Shown here: piece after piece, positions 34,081-45,057 of the stretch
Layout of the letters: each line of letters begins with the position of its first letter
Numbering within the stretch: position 1 is the stretch's first letter
Origin: Welwitschia mirabilis
Taxonomy: Eukaryota; Gnetophyta; Gnetopsida; Welwitschiales
Length of the DNA stretch: 64,000 nucleotides
Assembly: GCA_051453625.1 (NCBI GenBank)
Contig: JBOZIK010000001.1
Coordinates: forward strand, 35,863,262 to 35,927,261
Direction of reading: 5' to 3'
Notes under the pieces: generated by a model
The model's input: only the letters and a program-made list of their open reading frames with translations
Told to the model about the DNA's origin: nothing
Database searches by the model: none
Position numbers and translations under genes: made by a program

Positions 34081-36039
34081 AATGAAAATACATAAAAACG
34101 TCATACGAGAATAGATAGATATGTCAAATACATCGCATGGATGCGTAATAATGACACCTAGAATCAATAAAAAAATAAGAAAAATAATGAAAATATGTCC
34201 TGCACCCCTTTAAAAGTATTAATATGTTCCAGATTACCTAGATATGAGAAGAAAATGCGAAACGTGGGAAAAGTGAAAAAGCATTTTTTAGAGTGGGTCC
34301 CACATATGGTAAAAATTCAAAATGCCCAAATGAAAAATCTAATTTAGTAGAATCATAGAACACATTGAATTGATTAATTTTGCCTAAGGACTACTACGTT
34401 TTGACCTACGGTTTGCAAGAAAACAAGTGTGAAAGATCGTAAAATGCATAACTGATCATAACTTGTAAAATATGCGGTGAAATTCAAATTCGTAAGTTCC
34501 AAATCAAAGAGCGTGCAAAACTAATAAACATACATGAAAAATACATGTTAAAAAGCTGAAAAACAGAAGAAAAAATTAAAAAACAAGAGGGAGAGAAAAA
34601 CATACCTTATTTTGACAAATTTGATTTAAACTCAGAAATCTAGACACGAAATTAAGCAGGACAAGATACAAGATGCTAGCAAGATTTAGAGGGGTCATTG
34701 TATCTAAAAAGAATGGGAAAAATGACAAGAAAATGAGGAAAAATGAAGAAAAAGGATTTGGGCCACAGTTTTATCACACTGTCATCCAGTCACATCATCC
34801 GGACGATAGCCCTAGGATAACTGTCAAGAAAAAAATTAGACTGTCATTTGCCAATGTCGTCTGGACAACCAAGTGGACGATGGAACATAAAAATTTTTGA
34901 CAAAAATAAAGATGTCAGATAAAAAAATTAGGTTTAGTTATAATCATTAAAGTATCAAATTTTATCAGAAAACTCACGAAATATAGGAAATAAGAAAGAA
35001 AACCGTGAAAATCAAGATGAAGTAGAAAAACTCAAAATAAAAGAAAAACTATGGCTAAAGAAAATAAACTTACTAGACTGAAACCTGACAATGAAAATTG
35101 CATGAATGTGCCCAAACTAAAAAGTAAANNNNNNNNNNNNNNNNNNNNNNNNNNNNNNNNNNNNNNNNNNNNNNNNNNNNNNNNNNNNNNNNNNNNNNNN
35201 NNNNNNNNNNNNNNNNNNNNNNNNNNNNNNNNNNNNNNNNNNNNNNNNNNNNNNNNNNNNNNNNNNNNNNNNNNNNNNNNNNNNNNNNNNNNNNNNNNNN
35301 NNNNNNNNNNNNNNNNNNNNNNNNNNNNNNNNNNNNNNNNNNNNNNNNNNNNNNNNNNNNNNNNNNNNNNNNNNNNNNNNNNNNNNNNNNNNNNNNNNNN
35401 NNNNNNNNNNNNNNNNNNNNNNNNNNNNNNNNNNNNNNNNNNNNNNNNNNNNNNNNNNNNNNNNNNNNNNNNNNNNNNNNNNNNNNNNNNNNNNNNNNNN
35501 NNNNNNNNNNNNNNNNNNNNNNNNNNNNNNNNNNNNNNNNNNNNNNNNNNNNNNNNNNNNNNNNNNNNNNNNNNNNNNNNNNNCTAAATAGTACAATGAA
35601 TCTCATGAAGGCTATGAAATAAAAAGATGTTCTAATAAATTCAAATGATAACTAAAAATGAATGAACATGAATGAACAATAAGGAAACTACTAAATGAGA
35701 AGGTCCTATATAAGAATGAGAAAATGTGAAAATGACTTTAAAATAACAAACCGAAAAAACTAAAGAAAAGCAGAATGAAAACAGACACGAGGAACAAGGA
35801 GGAGATTGCTTACCTATCCTAAATTCTAGCCTAGTAAACTCCCAAGGAAGACATTATAAAGCCACCTGAGTAAAAAATGCATAATAAAAATGTATAAACT
35901 CCATAAAAGTTCTATTAAAAAAAGCAGTGATTATAGAAATATCGAAACTCAAATGCTTAGAANNNNNNNNNNNNNNNNNNNNNNNTACTCAAAAATGAAC
36001 TCACTTGCTCTCATCCTACAAATACACCTAAATCTAAAA

Positions 36040-37170
36040 AGTGAAATAACCATGTGGGAATACTAAGAGTTTATGAAACAAGCAATGCCTCTAATATCAC
36101 TACGAACACCACTAATCCCATAGCTTCAAAATTTATTATAATTTTTTCCATGATGAGGGGAGTGCAATCATAGTCAGAGGAGTAAGGATATGCGAAGCAT
36201 GGTCAACTAACCCCTCAGCGAAGTTCTCATAACTACCAACACTGCCAAAGGTTCCTCTTGAAAAAATTTACCTTGGTATGGTAGAAAATCATGGTGATCA
36301 TGTATTTTTCTTTAAGCATAAAATATAATAGATCATGATTATTATTTCTTTTTCTTTTCTTTCTTCTTCTTCTTCTTCTTCTTCTTTTAAATTCTTACAT
36401 GATTACACACTCAGAAAGATNNNNNNNNNNNNNNNNNNNNNNNNNNNNNNNNNNNNNNNNNNNNNNNNNNNNNNNNNNNNNNNNNNNNNNNNNNNNNNNN
36501 NNNNNNNNNNNNNNNNNNNNNNNNNNNNNNNNNNNNNNNNNNNNNNNNNNNNNNNNNNNNNNNNNNNNNNNNNNNNNNNNNNNNNNNNNNNNNNNNNNNN
36601 NNNNNNNNNNNNNNNNNNNNNNNNNNNNNNNNNNNNNNNNNNNNNNNNNNNNNNNNNNNNNNNNNNNNNNNNNNNNNNNNNNNNNNNNNNNNNNNNNNNN
36701 NNNNNNNNNNNNNNNNNNNNNNNNNNNNNNNNNNNNNNNNNNNNNNNNNNNNNNNNNNNNNNNNNNNNNNNNNNNNNNNNNNNNNNNNNNNNNNNNNNNN
36801 NNNNNNNNNNNNNNNNNNNNNNNNNNNNNNNNNNNNNNNNNNNNNNNNNNNNNNNNNNNNNNNNNNNNNNNNNNNNNNNNNNNNNNNNNNNNNNNNNNNN
36901 NNNNNNNNNNNNNNNNNNNNNNNNNNNNNNNNNNNNNNNNNNNAAAGATCTTACACCATTAAAAATAAGCACAAGAACTAAGGCATCTTCTTTCAAAGTG
37001 AAGTCCATAGACATGGGAATTTCTCAAGATTGGGTAAATCTAATCTGACCATTGTAAAATGCCCAAGTATAAATACTAGTCATGGAAAACTTTATAAAGT
37101 AACACATAAGTCAAGTTTAAAAGATGATCAAGTGATATCATAACATCCTCCAAAGGAATAAACTAAGAAA
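36040..37170 (-). other. Conserved post-integrase region of the Athila-like element
   Basis: Minus-strand blocks here reappear in the same order on the + strand at 61896-62580: for example AACTTATGTGTTACTTTATAA-like sequence, CCATGACTAGTA, CCCAATCTT, a purine tract followed by CATGATCTATT, and CCATGCTTCG. An N gap (36421-36943) removes the middle. The block is non-coding and probably a structural or regulatory part of the element. Confidence 0.75.
36346..36390 (-). repeat. Purine tract (GAA-rich on the sense strand)
   Basis: On the element's sense strand this is a run of GAA repeats, followed at once by ATAATAATCATGATCTATT. The related element has a GA-rich tract at the exact same place (62214-62256). 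Confidence 0.7.
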
Positions 37171-37174
37171 GAAC

Positions 37175-38378
37175 TTAGGCTATGATAGGAAGCAAGTCCT
37201 CCTCATCAAAGAAAACCTCCAAAATAAGTGCTTCTATCATGTTCATGGTTGCATCGAAAGATCCTTCATATAATTTCAACCATTGTCTATTAACTTTCTG
37301 AATCTCCTTAATATCTAAATCTAAAATATTAATAGAGCCACTAGAATGCACTCTTTCTACAAGATAAGGATCTAACCATTTAAAGGTCAACTTATTATTC
37401 AAAACACATACTCTAGTGTTGTATAAACGAATAAGTTAACTTGGTTTAAACTTCTTATGAAGTATCTTTTTATCATGTTTGAACTTAGCTTGAGCTTTAT
37501 GGATTAATTGACGATGTATAGCATGAGTTTGTTTTTCATTAAGGTGATCTAATTAGAATAATATATGTTTAAGGTTTTCATGAAAATTCATAAGACTAAG
37601 TTGATGATAAGCACTATAAAAGTTATAGCACACGTCAACAGGTAAAACACAAACTTTTCCATACATAAGTTTATAAGGTAAAAAACCAAGAGAGGTACGC
37701 CAAGTAGTATGGCAAGATCAAATAACATTGTTAAGCTTAAAAGTCCAAGATTTCTTATTAATAGAGACAAGTTTTTGCAACATTTTTTAAATTTCTTTAT
37801 TGGCATTTTTATCTTATCCATTAGTCTAAGGATGATAAGCATAAGCTACTCTATGTTTTATTCCAATAGACGAAAGAAGTTTCCTAAAAATATAATTAAT
37901 AAAAATGAGTTCTTTGATCACTAATGATAATCCTAGGAAAATCAGATCTCTGAAAAATATGAGTTTTAAGAAAATGACAAACAGTTTGGGCATTATTCAA
38001 AGAAGTAGGAACAGCTTCAACCCATTTAGTCACATAATCTACAGCCACTAAAATGTAATGTTTATCATAAGAAGATGGGTGAATAGGGCCTATGAAATCA
38101 ATACCTAAACAATTAAAAGGTTCACACTCAATAATAGATCTAAGGGGGATCTTCCGAGTACAAATAAAGCTACCATAACATTGACAAGGATTACACCTTC
38201 TAGCAAAATTAAAAAAATCCTGAAAAAGACTAGGTTCATAAAAACCAGAATGAAGAATTTTCATAGTTGTTTTCTATCCACTAAAATGTCCTCCACAACT
38301 AATACCATGACAAAGATAAAGGATTTTAGATTTTTTCCTAATCAAACATATACTTTTTGCATAATTTGGTCTTTACAT
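37175..38378 (-). pseudogene. Ty3/gypsy integrase remnant
   Basis: From the right on the minus strand: the zinc-binding domain with SCGGHFSG near 38305-38282, HSGFYEP and CNPCQ near 38193-38179; the catalytic core in the 122-residue segment 38264-37896 with GIDFIGPIHPSS (first Asp), YILVAVDYVTKWVEAVP and ISDQRTHF (second Asp, following Gly replaced by Arg); and the C-terminal part in 37402-37175 with LTFKWLDPYLVERV and VNRQWLKLYEG. An in-frame stop follows SCGGHFSG. The core-to-C-terminal stretch 37890-37410 has frame breaks. The N-terminal side ends at a 785-base N gap. Confidence 0.88.
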
Positions 38379-39163
38379 NNNNNNNNNNNNNNNNNNNNNN
38401 NNNNNNNNNNNNNNNNNNNNNNNNNNNNNNNNNNNNNNNNNNNNNNNNNNNNNNNNNNNNNNNNNNNNNNNNNNNNNNNNNNNNNNNNNNNNNNNNNNNN
38501 NNNNNNNNNNNNNNNNNNNNNNNNNNNNNNNNNNNNNNNNNNNNNNNNNNNNNNNNNNNNNNNNNNNNNNNNNNNNNNNNNNNNNNNNNNNNNNNNNNNN
38601 NNNNNNNNNNNNNNNNNNNNNNNNNNNNNNNNNNNNNNNNNNNNNNNNNNNNNNNNNNNNNNNNNNNNNNNNNNNNNNNNNNNNNNNNNNNNNNNNNNNN
38701 NNNNNNNNNNNNNNNNNNNNNNNNNNNNNNNNNNNNNNNNNNNNNNNNNNNNNNNNNNNNNNNNNNNNNNNNNNNNNNNNNNNNNNNNNNNNNNNNNNNN
38801 NNNNNNNNNNNNNNNNNNNNNNNNNNNNNNNNNNNNNNNNNNNNNNNNNNNNNNNNNNNNNNNNNNNNNNNNNNNNNNNNNNNNNNNNNNNNNNNNNNNN
38901 NNNNNNNNNNNNNNNNNNNNNNNNNNNNNNNNNNNNNNNNNNNNNNNNNNNNNNNNNNNNNNNNNNNNNNNNNNNNNNNNNNNNNNNNNNNNNNNNNNNN
39001 NNNNNNNNNNNNNNNNNNNNNNNNNNNNNNNNNNNNNNNNNNNNNNNNNNNNNNNNNNNNNNNNNNNNNNNNNNNNNNNNNNNNNNNNNNNNNNNNNNNN
39101 NNNNNNNNNNNNNNNNNNNNNNNNNNNNNNNNNNNNNNNNNNNNNNNNNNNNNNNNNNNNNNN

Positions 39164-39620
39164 TCAATGGTACAAATGTGGATCTATCTACTCATAGTTA
39201 CCTATTCTATGGAGAAAATATTTTTATTGATTATAAGTCCAATATTATGGTGTTTTCATGGTTAAAAGATAATTAACAATATCCACATACCAAGAAATAT
39301 GATGAGTAGAAGATATAGTAAAATGTTTCCCATCCGGAAGAGAATCATCAATAATAGAGTCATTAGGAGGAGAAGAAAGATGAGACAAATGATTAGCGAC
39401 ATAATTATGCTTTCCTGCTTTATCAATAAAGGTCAAATTAAACTCTTGCATAAGGAAGATCCATCTAATCGATCTAGCATAAAATCTTTCTTAGTCATGA
39501 GGTAACGAACAACAACATGATTAGTGTAAACATTCGTATCAAAGCCTAAAATATAATGTCTAAGTGTATCAAGGCAAAAGATGATGGCTAACATTTCCTT
39601 ATTTATAGTAGTATAGTTTA
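39164..39620 (-). pseudogene. Ty3/gypsy RNase H, C-terminal remnant
   Basis: The 68-residue segment 39451-39245 starts QEFNLTFIDKAGKHNYVANH and continues LSHLSS, the 'DKKG-EN-VADHLSR' end of gypsy RNase H, with Asn in place of the catalytic Asp. The region between RNase H and integrase is lost in the N gap 38379-39163. Confidence 0.85.
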
Positions 39621-41090
39621 TTTGAGTTATAGATAGAGATTTGCTATGGTAATATATAACTTTAAAATCATTTCCATATTTTTAACAAAGTTCCTTATTC
39701 ATGGTAAAATTACTTGCATCACACATTAATTCAAAGTCTTTTTTTAATCAGCTCCCATTACAATAGAAGCATAAGAAAGTTTACATTTAAGCTTATCAAA
39801 AGTAATTTGACAAGATTCATTCCATTCAAATTTAGCTTCCTTCTCTAGTAACGAGTGAAGGGGTTTATAAATATTTGCATAATCATGAATAAATCAACAG
39901 TAAAAACCACAATGACCAAGAAAAGATTTAATCTATTTTACATTTGTAAGGGGATTTAGGTTTTGAATAATAATAAATTTTTTAAGTTCATCCTAATAAC
40001 CTCTTTTAAAATATGGTAACCTAAAATAATTTCACTTTTAACTAAAAATAAACTCTTTTCCCAACTCAAGTGTAGGCCACTAGAAATGCAATGATCAAGG
40101 ACTTTCTCTAATCATTCTAAGATTTCTTCAAAAGTTTCAGCATAAACAGAGAAGTCATCTATAAAAATTTCAATCGAATCCTCTAGCATATCATTAAAAA
40201 TATCCATCATAGCACATTGAAAAGTACCAAAAGCATTATAAAGTCCAAAAGGCATGCATCAAAAAGTGAAATCACAAAAAGATAAAGTAAAAGCAGTTTT
40301 GGCTTAGTTCTCACTAGGAATACAAACCTGGTTATAACCATTATATCCATTAAGAAAATAATAAAATGCATGTCCCTAAATACTATCAAGTATTTGATCA
40401 AGAAAAGGCAAAGAATAGTGATTGTTTTTTATTACTTCATTTAGTTTTCTAAAGTCTATGCATATCTTCCATTTCCATCTTTCTTAGGCACTATTGTCAA
40501 AGGGCTAACCCACTCCCTATTAACTATAACATAAATGATTTCAGCATCCATTAATTTTATGATTTTATCTTTAACAACTTGCTTAAGAACTAGATTAAGT
40601 CTACTTTAGGGTTGTCTAATAAGTTTTGCATTATCCTTAAGGTAGATTTTATGTTAGACAATTGAGGTAGAAATGATTGTTAAATCGTTATGGGATCAAG
40701 CAAATGCATTTACCTTAGATTTCAAAAGAGAGAATAGACTTGATTCTTATTGAGGGGAAAGATTTTTGTTAATTATCAAATGTTTATTTAGATCATTATT
40801 TAGAAAAATGTATTTCAATCCACTGGATAAGGGTTTCACATTTAGATTTAAATTCATATTTTTAATTTCTATTAAATTTTTAAGAAAATTTATTGTCATC
40901 TAAGACTNNNNNNNNNNNNNNNNNNNNNNNNNNNNNNNNNNNNNNNNNNNNNNNNNNNNNNNNNNNNNNNNNNNNNNNNNNNNNNNNNNNNNNNNNNNNN
41001 NNNNNNNAATTCATATTTTTAATTTCTATTAAATTTTTAAGAAAATTTATTGTCATCTAAGACTATCGTCTAGACGTAAGTAGTGGATGA
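39620..41090 (-). pseudogene. Ty3/gypsy reverse transcriptase remnant
   Basis: The catalytic box reads FIDD at 40165-40154, followed by FSVYAETFEEILE, LDHCISSGLHLSWEKS and SEIILGYHI, all standard for Athila-type RT. Upstream pieces include the HCRFCF/MPFGL-like region near 40250. Stops (for example in LE*LEKVL near 40122) and shifts break the frame. The N gap 40908-41007 lies at the N-terminal side and is flanked by a duplicated 57 bases. Confidence 0.85.
40851..41064. repeat. Direct duplication flanking N gap 40908-41007
   Basis: 40851-40907 and 41008-41064 are the same 57 bases. Likely unmerged contig overlap inside the gypsy RT region. Confidence 0.92.
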
Positions 41091-41458
41091 CCACCCTCAA
41101 AATATAAAATCTTAGTTTTACTTAGATCTCAGACTTCTACATAGTTAATAAACTCAATCTCTCTAATCTCTAGATCAAAATAATCAACTTTTAAAGGGTT
41201 AAATCAAGTTTATCTTTGTTAAAAACATACAAGTTGTTTACTTCCAGTTGATCCTTAAACAAAATTGGTTCATGAAGCATTAACCATCTCTCTTCAAGTG
41301 GACAGTGCTGTAAAAATAAAGTTGGATTTATTTCTTCTTCTACACTTAAATCATTTTTTGAATCTTTTTTAGTTTAATCAAATACNNNNNNNNNNTATTA
41401 AACCTGTTCTCATATCTATGATATAATTGACTGGTGCACAAAAAGTTCTACCTTGAAT

Positions 41459-41690
41459 TTAAAGATAACCACTGTTATGTTCAACTTCTATCACAACAAC
41501 ATCAATGGGGTAGAAATATTCTTCAACCTGAATGACCAAATCCTTAATCATACCTAAAGGTTTCTTAATAGAGGTATCAACCAATTCTAAAATAATCCTT
41601 GTAGGCTTTATTCTATTTTCAAACCCAAGTATTTGACAAATGTGCAAGGGTATGATGTTGACACTAGCTTCAATATCAATCAAGGCTTTC
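41459..41690 (-). pseudogene. Athila-type aspartic protease remnant
   Basis: A 74-residue segment (41683-41459) reads IDIEASVNIIPLHICQILGF, PTRIILELVDTSIKKPLG and VIQVEEYFYPIDVVVI. This is the Athila gag-protease pattern 'DLGAS-N-MPLS' followed by 'L-LAD-S---P-G---DV-V-V'. The active-site Asp-Leu-Gly is changed to Asp-Ile-Glu, so the enzyme is inactive. The upstream sequence is cut by N gap 41695-42240. Confidence 0.85.
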
Positions 41691-42240
41691 TTAANNNNNN
41701 NNNNNNNNNNNNNNNNNNNNNNNNNNNNNNNNNNNNNNNNNNNNNNNNNNNNNNNNNNNNNNNNNNNNNNNNNNNNNNNNNNNNNNNNNNNNNNNNNNNN
41801 NNNNNNNNNNNNNNNNNNNNNNNNNNNNNNNNNNNNNNNNNNNNNNNNNNNNNNNNNNNNNNNNNNNNNNNNNNNNNNNNNNNNNNNNNNNNNNNNNNNN
41901 NNNNNNNNNNNNNNNNNNNNNNNNNNNNNNNNNNNNNNNNNNNNNNNNNNNNNNNNNNNNNNNNNNNNNNNNNNNNNNNNNNNNNNNNNNNNNNNNNNNN
42001 NNNNNNNNNNNNNNNNNNNNNNNNNNNNNNNNNNNNNNNNNNNNNNNNNNNNNNNNNNNNNNNNNNNNNNNNNNNNNNNNNNNNNNNNNNNNNNNNNNNN
42101 NNNNNNNNNNNNNNNNNNNNNNNNNNNNNNNNNNNNNNNNNNNNNNNNNNNNNNNNNNNNNNNNNNNNNNNNNNNNNNNNNNNNNNNNNNNNNNNNNNNN
42201 NNNNNNNNNNNNNNNNNNNNNNNNNNNNNNNNNNNNNNNN

Positions 42241-44185
42241 TTTTTATAAAACTAAGTTGTTAATGAATTAAGCTAGGAAGACTTTACTAGGAATGGTTTA
42301 TTTTTGTTTCTTCCTAATCAGGTCTTTCCACAGCTTAGAATACTTAGGGTTCTCTTGTAGTATTTTCTAAATGATAAATTAATACACACATTTTGTATTA
42401 AGGCTTTTAAATGATCATTAAAAATAGGACTCCTATTCAATTTATCAAGCCAAGGAGTAGCAGGTTTCTAATGATAAAGATTTTTCTTTTTGTTGCTTAA
42501 TGGAAATGGGAAAGAATGATTTTCTAAAATTTCTATGTACTATTCTTCATAATTTTTGTCACTGTGTGATGTGGAAGCATCATGGGTGGGAGGTATTATT
42601 TCATTTGGACTTNNNNNNNNNNNNNNNNNNNNNNNNNNNNNNNNNNNNNNNNNNNNNNNNNNNNNNNNNNNNNNNNNNNNNNNNNNNNNNNNNNNNNNNN
42701 NNNNNNNNNNNNACTATTCTTCATAATTTTTATCACTGTGTGATGTGAAAGCATCATGGGTGGGATGTATTATTTCATTTGGACTTTTTATCACCACTTT
42801 ATAATATTTCTTAACTTTATTTAGATTTGGTAAAGGTTGAGTGGCAAGTGACTCTTATGGTCTTTGGTTAGTAAGCATGGTTTATTATAAAATACTCACA
42901 AGATTTTCTATGTTGGAGTTTGTTATTTTTTATATTTTTCTCAATTCATCAATAGAATACCTAAGAGGATCACTTTGGTTTTGTGAGTTGGGTGAGCTTG
43001 CTTGATTATTTGAGTTGTTTAATTGGAAGTTTATGTTCTTAAATCTCTATTTAAATGGTTGTAAGTTAGCGTGATTTATTTGAAAATTTTTAAAGTTGGA
43101 TTATCTGCTCACCCTAGGTTGAAAATTATTGTGATTTTGGATTTGACTTTGGTTTTGGTTTTAGTTGAAGTCTAAGGACCTTTGGTTAAAGGCACATACT
43201 TCCTCATAGATTCTTTCTTTGTAAATTAGAAGTAAAGGGTACTCTTTGTAACATGATAGTTATCTTTGCATAAATCACAAGTAGGAGCTACAACTACACT
43301 CTTTTCAATTACCACCTTTGCATCTACAATCATTTAAGTGTATTTTTATAAAGTTGAGATAAAATTCCTAATGGCATTTGTTGGTTTATTTTTAGTTCTT
43401 ATTTCTTCTTTTTCTTGTCTAACCTCTTTAATAATTTGACCTACATTCAATTTTGTCTAGATGAAGGTTTAAACCAAGTTTGACTTACTTCTACCAACCC
43501 TTTCAACACTTTCTAAGCATTTTCTAAGATAAGGTTTGACAAATTTCTTCCACATGAAAAATTAACTAGTTGTTTCATTTGACTGTTGAGTCCATTATAA
43601 AAGTAGTCTATCAATTCTTCTTGAGAAAAAGCATCTACAAGATTCAAATGTAAAGCAACAAAAAATCTCTCATAGGTAGAGGCATAATTTTCATTAGGCA
43701 GTTATTGAAAGTTGATTATTTATTTTTTATGTTTTCTAATGGTGGTTTCAATCATGAATATTTTAATGAAAGCTTCTTGGACTTGACTCCATAAATGATT
43801 TTAAACTTTTGTGAGGAATTGTTCTTAACCAAAGTTTAGCTTTAGCTTTTAAAGTGACGAGAAAAATGACCATGTAAATTCTATCACTTATTCTTTTTCT
43901 TACTGTTACCTAAAATAAGCATTAACTATTCGATGTCGGTGATGTGTTTTAAAGGATCTTCATCAAGTTCTTTATTAAAAATGGAATAAGCATTTATATT
44001 TCTAATTTGACATCATCACTAGGAGGTAAACCAAAGGGGGTTTGGATTTTACATTTTTTATTAGCAATCAAATTTCTAAGGGTGACATTTGCATTAGGAT
44101 TTATAGGTGCGGTCATAGGGATTTTAATGACAAGGAATGGATTAGGGAAATCAATTTGCTTTTGCTTTTGTGATAAGGTAGACAT
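42241..44185 (-). pseudogene. Athila-like gag remnant
   Basis: A start at 44185 gives STLSQKQKQIDFPNP, then NVTLRNLI and LEIRNINAYSIF. Further along, in changing frames, are YERFFVALHLNL, YFYNGLNSQMKQLVNFSCG (about 43607-43555) and ENA-KVLKGL, the central gag segment of Athila elements. A zinc-knuckle-like CDLC...H lies at about 43281-43245 with the last Cys lost, followed by an Asn/Gln-rich tail near 43170-43020. Gag is the particle protein; this copy has many frame breaks. Confidence 0.75.
42539..42786. repeat. Direct duplication flanking N gap 42613-42712
   Basis: 42539-42612 recurs as 42713-42786 with three differences. Likely unmerged contig overlap inside gag. Confidence 0.9.
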
Positions 44186-44199
44186 GTTTAGAAATTAAA

Positions 44200-45040
44200 A
44201 ACTATCATCGACATAATCTTTTAACAAATTTAATTTTGCAAAATTAGACTTTGAAGAAATCAAAGTAGAAATTTCTAGAATTTTGTGTACCTTTGTTGTG
44301 CTTACTTGAGTTAGTTTCGAGGTTGATCAAACCTTATTGGATATTTTCCTCTATGAATAGTCAATCTCTCTAGTATTTTTCTTTTTTACAAGATTTTATC
44401 ATACATGCTCATTTTTTATGCATAAAGTATCGTCCCTACAGTTGTTTGGATGATAGTCTGGATGATAGAAACATAGAAAACACGAAAAATGAAAAATGTA
44501 GATAATAAAAAAGCAAAAATGATAGAGGAAAAAACATAGACAGTAGANNNNNNNNNNNNNNNNNNNNNNNNNNNNNNNNNNNNNNNNNNNNNNNNNNNNN
44601 NNNNNNNNNNNNNNNNNNNNNNNNNNNNNNNNNNNNNNNNNNNNNNNTGATAGTCTGGATGATAGAAACATAGAAAACATGAAAAATGAAAAATGTAGAT
44701 AATAAAAATGCAAAAATGATAGAGAAAAAAACACAGACAACAGACTTTCATTCACCTAAGTCATCTAGATGATAAAGGGGACGATAGGAAAAACCCTAAA
44801 AATTTTAAAAGAAACTAAAAGCTAAAAAATCAAGGCACAAGGTTCATTGTCACCACATGTTGTTTAGATGATGAGGCGGATGATAAAGCTTTTATTTTGG
44901 AACTAGAAGATTGAAAGTTATGAAAAGGAAACCTACACTACTTTAGATAAAAATACAACACTGCTGCAAGCAAATATCTGAACTGAAATTCAAATACTCG
45001 TCAGAGCAACAAGAACTCTCAAACTTAAAGTAGCCTTTTT
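44200..45040 (-). other. Leader region of the Athila-like element
   Basis: Non-coding sequence between primer site and gag. It contains several palindromic TCATC-NNGA-GAT motifs (near 44445, 44465, 44760, 44868). The segment 44400-44200 resembles the leader of the 56543 element, for example GATAAAATCT-GTAAAAAA. It holds an N gap (44548-44647) flanked by a 97-base duplicate (44451-44547 and 44648-44744). Confidence 0.6.
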
Positions 45041-45056
45041 CAACAATGACGCCAAG
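45041..45056 (-). promoter_or_regulatory. Primer-binding site of the Athila-like element
   Basis: On the minus strand CTTGGCGTCATTGTTG follows the LTR end. It resembles TTGGCGCCGTTGCCG, the usual start of the internal region in Athila/Tat elements, with changes expected from C-to-T and G-to-A decay. Confidence 0.75.
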
Positions 45057-45057
45057 A

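Noticed and set aside
38181-39265. Long open frames of 200 to 338 codons at 38181-39265, and similarly at 481-1297, 12784-13416, 35051-35606, 36335-37048, 41633-42271 and 45944-46575
   Set aside because: They are made almost wholly of N runs, which carry no stops. The few real residues at the ends do not form a protein.
44007-44198. + strand ORF opposite the gypsy gag start
   Set aside because: It is the complement of the gag N-terminal frame, which has the family motifs; the + strand version has none.
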